Assembly (NCBI GenBank): GCA_902780525.1
Contig: CACZFL010000005.1
Span: forward strand, 62,001 to 126,000
Source of the DNA: an uncultured bacterium
GTDB taxonomy: Bacteria; Cyanobacteriota; Vampirovibrionia; Gastranaerophilales; Gastranaerophilaceae
Length of the DNA stretch: 64,000 bases
Direction: 5' to 3'
Below, one piece after another: positions 36,542-44,461 of this stretch (position 1 is its first letter; the number at the start of each line of letters is the position of its first letter). The notes under the pieces were generated by a model. It did not search any database, had not been told where the DNA came from, and saw only the letters and a list, made by a program, of their open reading frames with translations. The position numbers were made by a program, and so were the translations under genes.

Positions 36542-36569
36542 TACCGGATTATTAATCCGGTATCTTTTT
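36542..36569 (+). terminator. Rho-independent terminator of the prepilin operon
   Basis: Stem TACCGGATT / AATCCGGTA with a three-base loop followed by TCTTTTT, 23 bp past the last prepilin stop. Confidence 0.9.
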
Positions 36570-36631
36570 ATAAAGCTACTTTACACCTTTAGTGCGTCAA
36601 AAATCTTTTAAATATTTACCCTTATTTACGA

Positions 36632-36829
36632 TTAATCAACTTTTGTCATGAAGTTTCTTGCTTTTTTACATGCCTCTGCAATTGTTTGTGCAAATCCCTT
36701 CATGTCCTTTGGCAAATCTTTTTGTATATTGTTTGCAAATTTTTCTGTTGTATAAACAGTTTTAACGATCTTTCTCTTAGATGGTCTGATTGTTTGCATT
36801 TGTGTTGGTAAAATTGCCGGTACGTACAC
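36632..36829 (-). CDS. Small basic orphan coupled to asd
   Basis: 65 residues, not recognised. It starts with a GTG that overlaps the asd stop (TAGTG), with GGGGGAAAAG upstream inside the end of asd. The sequence is basic and helical (KRKIVKTVYTTEKFANN...FAQTIAEACKKARNFM). No signal or membrane segment. The overlap is the best argument that it is translated. Confidence 0.5.
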   Translation of the reverse strand: MYVPAILPTQMQTIRPSKRKIVKTVYTTEKFANNIQKDLPKDMKGFAQTIAEACKKARNFMTKVD

Positions 36830-37857
36830 TATTCTTTTCCCCCTCTATATAGCCCCATATCTATTATTTTTTTGCATATCCTAACTGTATTTAATGCTGC
36901 GCCGATTCTTAAATTGTCTGCTACGCACCATAAAGAAATACCGTTATCAAATGCAAGATTTTTTCTGATTCTTCCGACAAACACAGGGTCAACCCCGTCT
37001 GCATCCCTTGTTGTCGGATATTCAAAGTTATCAGGATTATCTATAACCGTAACTCCGTAAGCATTTTCTAAAATCTCACGTACTTTATTCGGTTCTACAT
37101 TTACCCCAAATTCAATGTCAACAGCTTCTGAGTGACCTCTGAAAACAGGAACTCTTGCTGCTGTACAGGATATTTTTGTACTTTCGTCTAAATGAAGAAT
37201 TTTTCTTGTTTCGTTTACAACCTTCATTTCTTCTTTTGTGTAACCGTTTTCGCAGAAAACATCAATCTGGGGAATGATGTTAAATGAGATTGGTTTCTTA
37301 AAACATTTGTTTTCAAAATCTTTGCCTTCAAGCCTTGCTTCTGTATCGTCTTTAAGCTCATTCATTGCTGCAAGCCCGGCGCCTGAAACTGACTGATATG
37401 TTGAAACGATTAATCTTTTTATGCCAAATTGTTTTAACGGTTCAAGTACTAACATTAATTGAGAAGTCGAGCAGTTAGGATTAGCAACTATTCCTTTGTG
37501 AAGTCTTAAATCTTCATCATTTACCCCTGCGATTACAAGCGGAACATCTTTGTCCATTCTGAACGCTGATGAGTTATCAATAATCATGGCACCACGTTTA
37601 ACAATCTCGGGTGCAAACATTTTACTGGTTGAACCGCCTGCTGACGCCATTACGATATCAACATCATCAAAGATTTCCGGAACAGCTTCTTCAACAGTGT
37701 AGTCTTTGCCCTTAAATGTAAGTTTTGAACCTGCACTCTTAGCGCTTGAAAGGAATCTGATACTCTCAAACTCAACGCCAAGCTCTTCCGTAATCTTCAG
37801 AATTTCTCTGCCGACCACTCCTGTTGCTCCTAAAACTGCTATTCTTGGTTTTCTCAT
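36829..37857 (-). CDS. asd: Aspartate-semialdehyde dehydrogenase
   Basis: Reduces aspartyl phosphate to aspartate semialdehyde, the branch point to lysine/DAP, Met and Thr. NADP-binding GATGVVGREIL is at residues 9-19. The catalytic Cys is in ANPNCSTSQLMLVLEPL near 130, and the His/Arg segment CTAARVPVFRGHSEAVDIEF is near 235. 342 residues, usual. It follows dapB by 15 bp on the same strand, so two early DAP-pathway steps are made together. Confidence 0.96.
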   Translation of the reverse strand: MRKPRIAVLGATGVVGREILKITEELGVEFESIRFLSSAKSAGSKLTFKGKDYTVEEAVPEIFDDVDIVMASAGGSTSKMFAPEIVKRGAMIIDNSSAFRMDKDVPLVIAGVNDEDLRLHKGIVANPNCSTSQLMLVLEPLKQFGIKRLIVSTYQSVSGAGLAAMNELKDDTEARLEGKDFENKCFKKPISFNIIPQIDVFCENGYTKEEMKVVNETRKILHLDESTKISCTAARVPVFRGHSEAVDIEFGVNVEPNKVREILENAYGVTVIDNPDNFEYPTTRDADGVDPVFVGRIRKNLAFDNGISLWCVADNLRIGAALNTVRICKKIIDMGLYRGGKE

Positions 37858-37872
37858 AACTTCCTTTTGCTT

Positions 37873-38619
37873 TTACATAATGTTGTCTAAACCATAGACA
37901 AAAGACTTATGTTCACTTACATATCTGATTGCAAGCAGAACACCCGGCATGTAACACTCTCTGTCAGTTGAATCGTGTCTGATTTTGAGTGTCTGGCCAT
38001 TTGAACCTAAAATTACTTCTTGCGATGCCATAAATCCCGGCATACGTACTGAGTGAATGTGAATATTATTGTATGAATTTGCACCTCTTGCACCTTCTAT
38101 TGTTTCTGTTTCCGCACAATTTCCGAAAGCTAAATTTTCATTTACTTCTGACATCATTGCTGCAGTTTTTACAGCTGTTCCTGATGGTGCATCTTTCTTT
38201 TGATTATGGTGAAGTTCAATAATTTCAGCATTGTTGAAGTACTTTGCTGCTATTTGTGCAAACTTCATCATAAGAACAGCACCTGTTGAAAAGTTTGGTG
38301 CTATTAAACAGCCTGTATTTGTTGATTCGGATAAGTTTTTAAGCTCATCTATCTGATTATCCGTAAGGCCTGTTGTACCGATTACTATGTTTATATTGTT
38401 ATTAAGACAGTATAGTGCGTTTTCATATATCGACTGAGGCTGGGTAAAATCAACTAAAATGTCAATATCAACAGAATCTTTTGCGTCCTTTATTGTGGCA
38501 AATTGACCGTTGTTTATGTCTATACGTGCAACTAAGGTCATATCATCGGCTGAGTTCACTGCCTTGATTACCTCTTGTCCCATTTTTCCGTTTGCTCCGC
38601 AAACTGCTATATTGATCAT
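37873..38619 (-). CDS. dapB: 4-hydroxy-tetrahydrodipicolinate reductase
   Basis: NAD(P)H-dependent reductase of the DAP/lysine pathway. The GANGKMGQEVIKAV dinucleotide loop is at residues 8-21. The active-site segment ELHHNQKKDAPSGTAVK (His-His and Lys) is near 143-159, and NFSTGAVLMMKFA precedes it. 248 residues, standard. It heads a dapB-asd transcript. Its upstream region faces the candidate small RNA on the other strand. Confidence 0.96.
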   Translation of the reverse strand: MINIAVCGANGKMGQEVIKAVNSADDMTLVARIDINNGQFATIKDAKDSVDIDILVDFTQPQSIYENALYCLNNNINIVIGTTGLTDNQIDELKNLSESTNTGCLIAPNFSTGAVLMMKFAQIAAKYFNNAEIIELHHNQKKDAPSGTAVKTAAMMSEVNENLAFGNCAETETIEGARGANSYNNIHIHSVRMPGFMASQEVILGSNGQTLKIRHDSTDRECYMPGVLLAIRYVSEHKSFVYGLDNIM

Positions 38620-38672
38620 ATAAACAAGCCTCTTTTTAGTCGGTAATTTTATATTATCACAAAAAATGTATT

Positions 38673-38704
38673 TTGTACACTATTAACAAATGTAACAATA
38701 TAAT
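38673..38704 (+). promoter_or_regulatory. Candidate promoter of the small RNA
   Basis: TATAAT at 38699-38704 with a TTGTAC-like -35 at 38673-38678. The 20-bp spacing is long, so the -35 assignment is weak. Confidence 0.4.
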
Positions 38705-38710
38705 CACTCT

Positions 38711-38819
38711 ATGTTATAAAAAGTATATATGTGGTATATACAAGTATAATCTCTTTTCTTTATTTTCTCCTCCACTCCTTTATCTAACGAGTTAATGCCG
38801 CAACGATTTGCGGCTTTTT
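38711..38819 (+). ncRNA. Candidate small RNA with exposed CUCCUCC, Yfr1-like layout
   Basis: About 109 nt with three parts. A perfect 5' hairpin, GTATATA / TATATAC with a TGTGG loop, is at 38723-38741. A long unpaired pyrimidine stretch containing CTCCTCCACTCC is at 38767-38778. An intrinsic terminator, GCCGCAA / TTGCGGC then TTTTT, is at 38797-38819. No open frame runs through it. CUCCUCC is complementary to ribosome-binding sites, so binding to mRNA start regions is plausible. Two hairpins around a free C-rich stretch recall cyanobacterial Yfr1, but I cannot claim homology. Confidence 0.4.
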
Positions 38820-38848
38820 GTTTGGGGTAAATGTATAGTGTATTAAGT

Positions 38849-38882
38849 TAATCATGTGATTAATAACTAAGTCACATGATTA
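38849..38882. repeat. Perfect 11-bp inverted repeat
   Basis: TAATCATGTGA and TCACATGATTA are separated by 12 bp. It lies between the small RNA and the end of the membrane orphan and has no T tract on either strand, so it is more like a dimeric protein-binding site than a terminator. Confidence 0.6.
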
Positions 38883-38904
38883 TTCAATAACTTTGTCACT
38901 TTTA

Positions 38905-40386
38905 CTAAGAATATACAAACGGCGGGCCGTTTTTAATCTCAAAAAGTATGTTATCAGCCATGACTTTTAGTTCTTCAGGGGATTTTCCGTTTTTCTTTTG
39001 CTTCATAAACTCTTCGCATAAGGGTTCTATTGCCGAGTCTTTTTTGGCTTTAAAGTTTCTGAGTTCTGTTGCGACAAGTCTGCGCTGAAGGTTAAGTTCA
39101 ATATCTGCCGAGTATTTTTTTACCTGAACTTCTTTAACGGCTTCTGATGCTGCTTTTCCGCCGTAAGCCAAAGCCGATATTCCTGCGATACCAAAGAATA
39201 GGTTTTTGAATTGAGGATTTTTAGGGTTCATCAGCCAGTCGTAGAAGAAAGATAAGTAGTCGTTTACGTGTGAAAAATATGTTATTTTGTTTCTTCCCGA
39301 ACCGCCCATCATCGGGTTAACCTTCTCTGTTGCCTGATTCATTGTTTCTTTCAAATGCTTTATGTATTCTTCTTTTTCCGCTTTTGGCAAATTAAGTTTA
39401 TTTACGACTTGTTCGATTTCTTCAGGTTTTGCGTAAACTGATTCAAGCATGTTTTCTATTAAAAGTTTATATGCATCTTTTCCCGAAAGCATCTCTCCTT
39501 TGTGTCCTTCAAAATTGTTAAGCGGTTTTCCTGAGTTAAACTCTTCAATTACTATATCTATTCCTGTTTTTGTGTTTTTAATTCCGTTTTTGATAAACTC
39601 GTCGCTTTTTCTGATGTTATGCGATGCGAAATACCCAAGCCCGATAATAGAAGCAAAAGTCAATGCACCAACTCCATACAATAATGCATTATTTTTTGTT
39701 TTGTTGCTTTCGATATTATTATTTTCACCTTTGAAACTAAGCTCGTCAGAAAATATCTTTGCCTTAGAAGAGAGCATGCTTCTTATAATTTGCAATTTTC
39801 CGGAAAAACTTTGCGTTTCAACAGCAATAAGGTTTTCCTGCAAATTTTTCTGAATGTTTGCTTCTTGTCCTTTTACCCAGACTTCTTTAAATCCGTCTAT
39901 AAATATTTTTCCCATAAATGCCATAGCACCAAGTGTAATAACGCCTAGTGATGCAAGAATTGTTTTTCTGTTCGGGGATTGAATCATTGAAAAAATACTC
40001 TGGTGAATTTCGTCGTTTATACAGTGATTACGTGTAATTCCGGGGAGTAAATATTCCTTTGAAGATTCTAATTTACCCCTCGAAAACTTTTTCATCATGG
40101 CTGTAAATCCGCCAAGCAGTCCCATAACACCGACTGTTATTCCGCATATGGGGTAAATAGGATTTACGGAGTGATTTTCTTTTTCTTTGAGTTTTTCGGG
40201 TAAATCGATTTGGTTCTTAGAAATAACAAGTGAATCGTAAGTTTCATCTAACGATAAATTCGGGTCTTTGACAAACGAGTTTACAATTACTCCTTCTTTT
40301 ACAAAGTAATTGTTTTTCTTCTGAGTATTTGTCATATTTTTCTGTTGTCTTGTTGATTCAAGATCCTGATTTATTTTCTGTATCAT
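38905..40386 (-). CDS. Orphan membrane protein with an internal duplication, under a cobalamin riboswitch
   Basis: 493 residues, not recognised. Hydrophobic segments lie near 80-100 (CGITVGVMGLLGGFTAMM), 148-168 (LASLGVITLGAMAFMGKIFI), 232-255 and 390-410 (LFFGIAGISALAYGG). Two segments are clearly related: FKEVWVKGQEANIQKNLQENL near 170 and VKEVQVKKYSADIELNLQRRL near 412, each after a membrane helix. This implies a duplicated helix-plus-coil unit. It starts inside the preceding gene (29-bp overlap), so it is translationally coupled and shares the riboswitch. Confidence 0.65.
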   Translation of the reverse strand: MIQKINQDLESTRQQKNMTNTQKKNNYFVKEGVIVNSFVKDPNLSLDETYDSLVISKNQIDLPEKLKEKENHSVNPIYPICGITVGVMGLLGGFTAMMKKFSRGKLESSKEYLLPGITRNHCINDEIHQSIFSMIQSPNRKTILASLGVITLGAMAFMGKIFIDGFKEVWVKGQEANIQKNLQENLIAVETQSFSGKLQIIRSMLSSKAKIFSDELSFKGENNNIESNKTKNNALLYGVGALTFASIIGLGYFASHNIRKSDEFIKNGIKNTKTGIDIVIEEFNSGKPLNNFEGHKGEMLSGKDAYKLLIENMLESVYAKPEEIEQVVNKLNLPKAEKEEYIKHLKETMNQATEKVNPMMGGSGRNKITYFSHVNDYLSFFYDWLMNPKNPQFKNLFFGIAGISALAYGGKAASEAVKEVQVKKYSADIELNLQRRLVATELRNFKAKKDSAIEPLCEEFMKQKKNGKSPEELKVMADNILFEIKNGPPFVYS

Positions 40387-41050
40387 CTTTTTTTCTTCCC
40401 AGTATTTTGTTGATAAAGGTTTTTAATCTGAAGAGTTTTTTATCCTCGTCAATTTTTGTTTCATCATCTTTTGTATTATTTCGTTTAAAAATTTTAAACA
40501 AATTTTTCAGCTTGGATTTTAGAGAACCTATAAGTTCTGAAACTTTTTTTTCAATAAAAGCTTTTGCTTCTCCAAAAATTGCGGTTAATTTATCCATAAT
40601 ATCTGTAAATTTTTCTTTTAATTGTGTGATTTTTTCACTGATATTTGAAATTATATTTGGCAGATTTGCAATAGTTTTTATTATGGGAATGGCTATATTG
40701 TTGATAATCATTGCAACAGGTTTTAGAGGTAAGAATTTTTGAATGTTGCTTGCAAACTCGGCCATTTTTTGAGCAGCGTTAATCAGACTTTGTTCAAAAG
40801 CTTTAAGTGCTTCTGCTCTTTGAAGCAGAGATTGTTCATGCAGTTTTTGCTGAGCTTCTCTTGCTCTCATCATTGCACCAATCATGGCGCATTCGTGGTA
40901 GCTCATCTCTCCTGCTTTTTGAGGACGTTCACCCGGACGAAGTCCACCGCCTCCGCCCATGTTTGAACAAATAGGACACGCTCCCGGTGCTACACCATGC
41001 GGACATGTTCCTGCTTTATTTACATTTGTTCCTTGAACTGCATTTGCCAA
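40358..41050 (-). CDS. Orphan with N-terminal Cys/His cluster, first gene after the cobalamin riboswitch
   Basis: 230 residues, not recognised. Residues 18-30 hold CPHGVAPGACPIC, then a Gly run and a second HECAM motif near 52: a likely small metal site. The rest is a long amphipathic, Lys-rich helix or coil (MTAREAQ-like then NIQKFL...ISEKITQLKEKFTDIM) with a hydrophobic patch near 110-128. The start is a TTG at 41050: an in-frame TAA directly precedes it, and AGAGGA lies 11 bases upstream inside the riboswitch expression platform. No signal peptide. Confidence 0.65.
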   Translation of the reverse strand: MANAVQGTNVNKAGTCPHGVAPGACPICSNMGGGGGLRPGERPQKAGEMSYHECAMIGAMMRAREAQQKLHEQSLLQRAEALKAFEQSLINAAQKMAEFASNIQKFLPLKPVAMIINNIAIPIIKTIANLPNIISNISEKITQLKEKFTDIMDKLTAIFGEAKAFIEKKVSELIGSLKSKLKNLFKIFKRNNTKDDETKIDEDKKLFRLKTFINKILGRKKDDTENKSGS

Positions 41051-41061
41051 TTAATAAAAAA

Positions 41062-41220
41062 TCCTCTCTTGCGTTTTGCCGCAACAGAAGAATACTTTTA
41101 CCACAGCTTTGACTCGAAACCTGGTATTTGAGGAATAATCATTTGCTCCTCACTCTGGTATTCCGGCTTTAACGGTTGCGGCACAGTCGGGGACTTCCAC
41201 CCCTGGTTTCCCGTATTTAA
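41062..41220 (-). promoter_or_regulatory. Cobalamin riboswitch (class I type), translation-control architecture
   Basis: On the minus strand the conserved core reads in order: GGGAA at 41212-41208, GGTGGAAGTCC, CTGTGCCGCAACCGT and AGCCGGAATACC, which are the cobalamin aptamer signatures. The L5 sequence TGCCGCAAC (41183-41175) is exactly complementary over nine bases to GTTGCGGCA in a downstream loop at 41085-41077, the expected L5-L13 kissing pair. That hairpin sits against the ribosome site AGAGAGGA (41069-41062) of the TTG-started orphan gene, so ligand binding should block translation. Confidence 0.88.
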
Positions 41221-41232
41221 TTTTCGTTTTTT

Positions 41233-41238
41233 ATTATA
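41233..41238 (-). promoter_or_regulatory. Extended -10 promoter for the riboswitch transcript
   Basis: TGGTATAAT on the minus strand. The expected start site is near 41226, just before the aptamer. Confidence 0.6.
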
Positions 41239-41312
41239 CCATAATACATGTGATAAATTGAAATTATATACTTATTCCGTTCTTGATGCTTATTTACGTG
41301 TGTATTATTTTT

Positions 41313-41321
41313 TGATATAAT
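41313..41321 (+). promoter_or_regulatory. Extended -10 promoter of ftsH
   Basis: TGATATAAT. Predicted leader of about 20 nt carries AGAGGGAGAAC before the ftsH ATG. Confidence 0.6.
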
Positions 41322-41347
41322 CATTACAAATATAAAGAGGGAGAACA

Positions 41348-43297
41348 ATGAATAAAAATCAATCAATCGGAATGTACGTAATATTGGGTATCATGGTCTT
41401 GGCATTTATATCAATGCTTTTCACGGGACCAACCTCAAGTACGGAAGAACTTTCATATACTGCGTTTTTGCAGAAGGTTGAAAATCAGGAAATCAAGAGT
41501 GTAAATCTAGGAAAAGATTCACTTATTGCGATTCCTGTAAAACAGCCGGAAGCAAAGCAAACGCCGGCAAATCCTGTTTTTGGGGAGGTTAAACCGCCGC
41601 AGCTTCAATATAAAGTTCTTATTCCTGAAAACTCTGATGTTTTATCAAAGCTTGAAGCAAATAAAGTTGAAGTAAATGCAACAAAATCCGGAGAATCAGG
41701 TTCAATGTTCGGATTTGGTTCATCAATTATAACAATTCTGCTTGTATTCGGATTTTTGCTTTTAATAATAAAATCGATTCAGGCAGGCGGAGCTCAGGCG
41801 ATGTCATTTGGCAAGAGTAGAGCAAAAATGCTTATGGATAACAAAGTTAAAACAACATTTGATGATGTTGCAGGTATTGATGAAGAAAGAAAAGAACTTG
41901 AAGAAATCGTTGATTTCTTAAAGCATAGCGATAAATACGTAAAACTTGGTGCAAAGATTCCTAAAGGCGTTCTGCTTGTCGGTGCTCCGGGTACAGGTAA
42001 AACCCTTATGGCAAAGGCAGTTGCCGGTGAGGCAAAAGTTCCTTTCTTCTCAATAAGCGGTTCCGATTTTGTTGAGATGTTCGTAGGTGTTGGTGCTTCA
42101 CGTGTTCGTGATTTGTTTGAACAGGCAAAGAAACATCAGCCATGTATTGTATTTATTGATGAAATAGATGCCGTCGGCCGTCAAAGAGGTGCAGGTTTAG
42201 GCGGCGGGCACGACGAAAGAGAACAAACTCTTAACCAGCTTCTAGTCGAGATGGATGGCTTTGATGAAAATACAAATATTATAATACTGGCTGCAACAAA
42301 CAGACCTGATATATTGGATAATGCACTTTTAAGACCGGGAAGATTTGACAGACAGATTGTAATTAACAAGCCTGATGTTTTGGGAAGAGAACAAATTTTA
42401 AACGTTCATGCAAAGAATAAACCGCTTGCTAAAGAGGTTAACCTGAAAACACTTGCCAAAAGAACTCCCGGATTTACGGGTGCTGATTTGTCAAATCTGC
42501 TTAATGAGGCTGCACTTTTAGCTGCACGTCATGACAAATCAGAGATTGAAATGCCTGACTTAGAAGAAGCTATTGATAAGGTTATGGCAGGTCCTGAAAA
42601 GAAAAGCAGAATCATATCAGACGAAGAAAAAGAAAATACCGCATATCACGAAGTCGGTCACGCACTTCTTGCAAAATTGCTTAAAGACTGTGACCCGCTG
42701 CATAAGGTTTCTATTATTCCAAGGGGGATGGCTCTTGGTATAACTCTTACACTTCCTGAAAAAGATCATCTTACAATGAGAAAAAATCAATTACTGGACA
42801 GAATTACAATGATTCTGGGCGGCAGGGTTGCAGAAGAAATTATTTACGGCAAGGATAATATTACAACAGGTGCGTCAAACGATTTAGAAAAAGTTTCAGC
42901 TCTTGCAAAGAGTATGGTAACAACTTACGGTATGAGTGAAAAGATGGGTAATATGGCATATGGCAAGGAGCAGGAACACGTATTTATGGGCAGAAACTTC
43001 GGTAATACAAGAGATTTCTCAGAAGAAATTGCTGCTGATATCGACAAAGAAGTTAAGAAAATTGTTGATAAACAATATGAACTTGCGAGGGAACTTCTTA
43101 CTCAAAATAAAGATATGCTCGAATACATAGCCAAAGAACTTTTGGAAAAAGAAACATTAGATCAGACACAGTTTGATGAACTTATGAATAAGGTTATAAA
43201 AATAAGAAATGGCGAAGCTTTAGATGAAATAACTGTGGAAAATAACCCTGAACAAGCAGAGGAAGTAAAATCAGAAGGAGAACAAAATAATGGATAG
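41348..43297 (+). CDS. ftsH: ATP-dependent zinc metalloprotease FtsH
   Basis: Membrane AAA+ protease for quality control of membrane and short-lived proteins. Two membrane helices (about 7-26 and 125-145) flank a periplasmic domain. Walker A GAPGTGKT is near 213, Walker [12 protein letters not shown], and the second region of homology [20 protein letters not shown] follows. The zinc site HEVGH is near 434. 649 residues, usual. Its stop overlaps the next gene by 8 bp, tying it to a small membrane protein. Confidence 0.97.
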   Translation: MNKNQSIGMYVILGIMVLAFISMLFTGPTSSTEELSYTAFLQKVENQEIKSVNLGKDSLIAIPVKQPEAKQTPANPVFGEVKPPQLQYKVLIPENSDVLSKLEANKVEVNATKSGESGSMFGFGSSIITILLVFGFLLLIIKSIQAGGAQAMSFGKSRAKMLMDNKVKTTFDDVAGIDEERKELEEIVDFLKHSDKYVKLGAKIPKGVLLVGAPGTGKTLMAKAVAGEAKVPFFSISGSDFVEMFVGVGASRVRDLFEQAKKHQPCIVFIDEIDAVGRQRGAGLGGGHDEREQTLNQLLVEMDGFDENTNIIILAATNRPDILDNALLRPGRFDRQIVINKPDVLGREQILNVHAKNKPLAKEVNLKTLAKRTPGFTGADLSNLLNEAALLAARHDKSEIEMPDLEEAIDKVMAGPEKKSRIISDEEKENTAYHEVGHALLAKLLKDCDPLHKVSIIPRGMALGITLTLPEKDHLTMRKNQLLDRITMILGGRVAEEIIYGKDNITTGASNDLEKVSALAKSMVTTYGMSEKMGNMAYGKEQEHVFMGRNFGNTRDFSEEIAADIDKEVKKIVDKQYELARELLTQNKDMLEYIAKELLEKETLDQTQFDELMNKVIKIRNGEALDEITVENNPEQAEEVKSEGEQNNG

Positions 43298-43778
43298 AGA
43301 TTACATTGTTTTTCAGGAGTACAAAATGTACACCGAGCAAAAAGAAAACTTTATTGACAGAAATTTTAAAACAAATAGGTTTTATATGCTGGCAATTATA
43401 GGTATTATATTTGCTTTGATTTATACAAATAATATTCTTTTTCTGGACAAAATTACAGCAACGCTTGTTTTTGCATTCTTTGGTGTTGCAATAAGTTCTC
43501 TGTGGTGGATGAATGTTGATTCATACAATACGTTAATCAAGATTAAATATGCTGACGTTATTGAGAAGATTGAAGAGAAGTTACCAATTTGCCCATATAC
43601 TGATGAATACAAAAGTATTGAAGAGTTTAAAAACAGAAAAATATTTATGTTCTCAGATATTCAGAAATTGATTGCAATAATATCGGCACTGTTTTTCTTT
43701 GCCGTATTTATAAGTGAGCTTACACCTATTTGCGTGTCACTTTTTGACAAGCTTGTCAAAATAAAAGGCGGAATTTAG
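43290..43778 (+). CDS. RipA-like small membrane protein
   Basis: 162 residues with two membrane helices (MLAIIGIIFALIYTNNILFL then a second near 55-72) and a third near the C-terminus (IAIISALFFFAVFISEL). The segment LWWMNVDSYNTLIKIKYADVIEKIEEKLPICPY matches the pattern of the RipA octameric membrane family. It is translationally coupled to ftsH (8-bp overlap, GGAG inside ftsH). In Francisella, RipA binds lipids at the membrane; a role beside FtsH is inference. Confidence 0.55.
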   Translation: MDRDYIVFQEYKMYTEQKENFIDRNFKTNRFYMLAIIGIIFALIYTNNILFLDKITATLVFAFFGVAISSLWWMNVDSYNTLIKIKYADVIEKIEEKLPICPYTDEYKSIEEFKNRKIFMFSDIQKLIAIISALFFFAVFISELTPICVSLFDKLVKIKGGI

Positions 43779-43837
43779 GGGGGGAAAAATATATATTATC
43801 TCTGCTATAAAATAGTTATATTAACAGAAGGAAAGTT

Positions 43838-44461
43838 ATGAAGAATAAAGAATATAGTATTGCACTAAACTGGAGTTATGTAGGATTGTCGGTTGTTGTA
43901 TTTTCAATTCTGACGGTTTTGGTTTTATATCTGCCGAATATGAGAGAGATTGATTCGACAATATTACAGTCAATAAAGCTTGCTCTTTCGCCATATCCAA
44001 GCTATATTCCTATTTTTATAAGCGACTTTGGAAGAGCAAATTGCTATATGTGGCCTCAGATTACTGCAGCAGTTGTATTAATTTCACATAGGCTGTATTT
44101 GAAAGCATTTATGCTTGTTCTGTTTTCAAATGGTGCTTTGTTTGTAAAAGATTTGATAAAAAACTATATTTGTCGTCAGCGTCCGGAAGGTTGTGATATA
44201 TCAACATTCAGTTTTCCGTCAGGACACTCGGTTTTTGTAATGTGTTTCTGCGGTATCATTATTTATTTTATCCACAAATACGTAAGAAGTGATTTTTGGA
44301 GAAATCTTTTGGTAATAGTCTTTGGTCTATGGATTTTTCTGGTGGGCATATCAAGACTATGGCTTGGCGTTCACTTCCCGAGTGATGTTTTGGCCGGAAT
44401 GTTCTTAGGTTTCTTTTTTGTTAACCTGTTTATCATTCTTGATAAATCTATTTCACGTTAA
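43838..44461 (+). CDS. PAP2-family membrane phosphatase
   Basis: Integral membrane lipid-phosphate phosphatase. The three PAP2 motifs are intact: KNYICRQRPEG near 107-117, FPSGHSVF near 126, and SRLWLGVHFPSDV near 172-184 (catalytic His). Six membrane helices frame them. 207 residues. Candidate substrates are undecaprenyl diphosphate, phosphatidate or phosphatidylglycerol phosphate. It overlaps the end of comEC by 4 bp (convergent). Confidence 0.85.
   Translation: MKNKEYSIALNWSYVGLSVVVFSILTVLVLYLPNMREIDSTILQSIKLALSPYPSYIPIFISDFGRANCYMWPQITAAVVLISHRLYLKAFMLVLFSNGALFVKDLIKNYICRQRPEGCDISTFSFPSGHSVFVMCFCGIIIYFIHKYVRSDFWRNLLVIVFGLWIFLVGISRLWLGVHFPSDVLAGMFLGFFFVNLFIILDKSISR

Noticed and set aside
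38849-38882. Inverted repeat as a terminator
   Set aside because: Arms are perfect but no T tract follows on either strand and no gene ends right before it in the needed direction.
40329-40742. Plus-strand ORF opposite the riboswitch-controlled orphan
   Set aside because: Antisense to the coupled genes at 38905-41050; no ribosome site.
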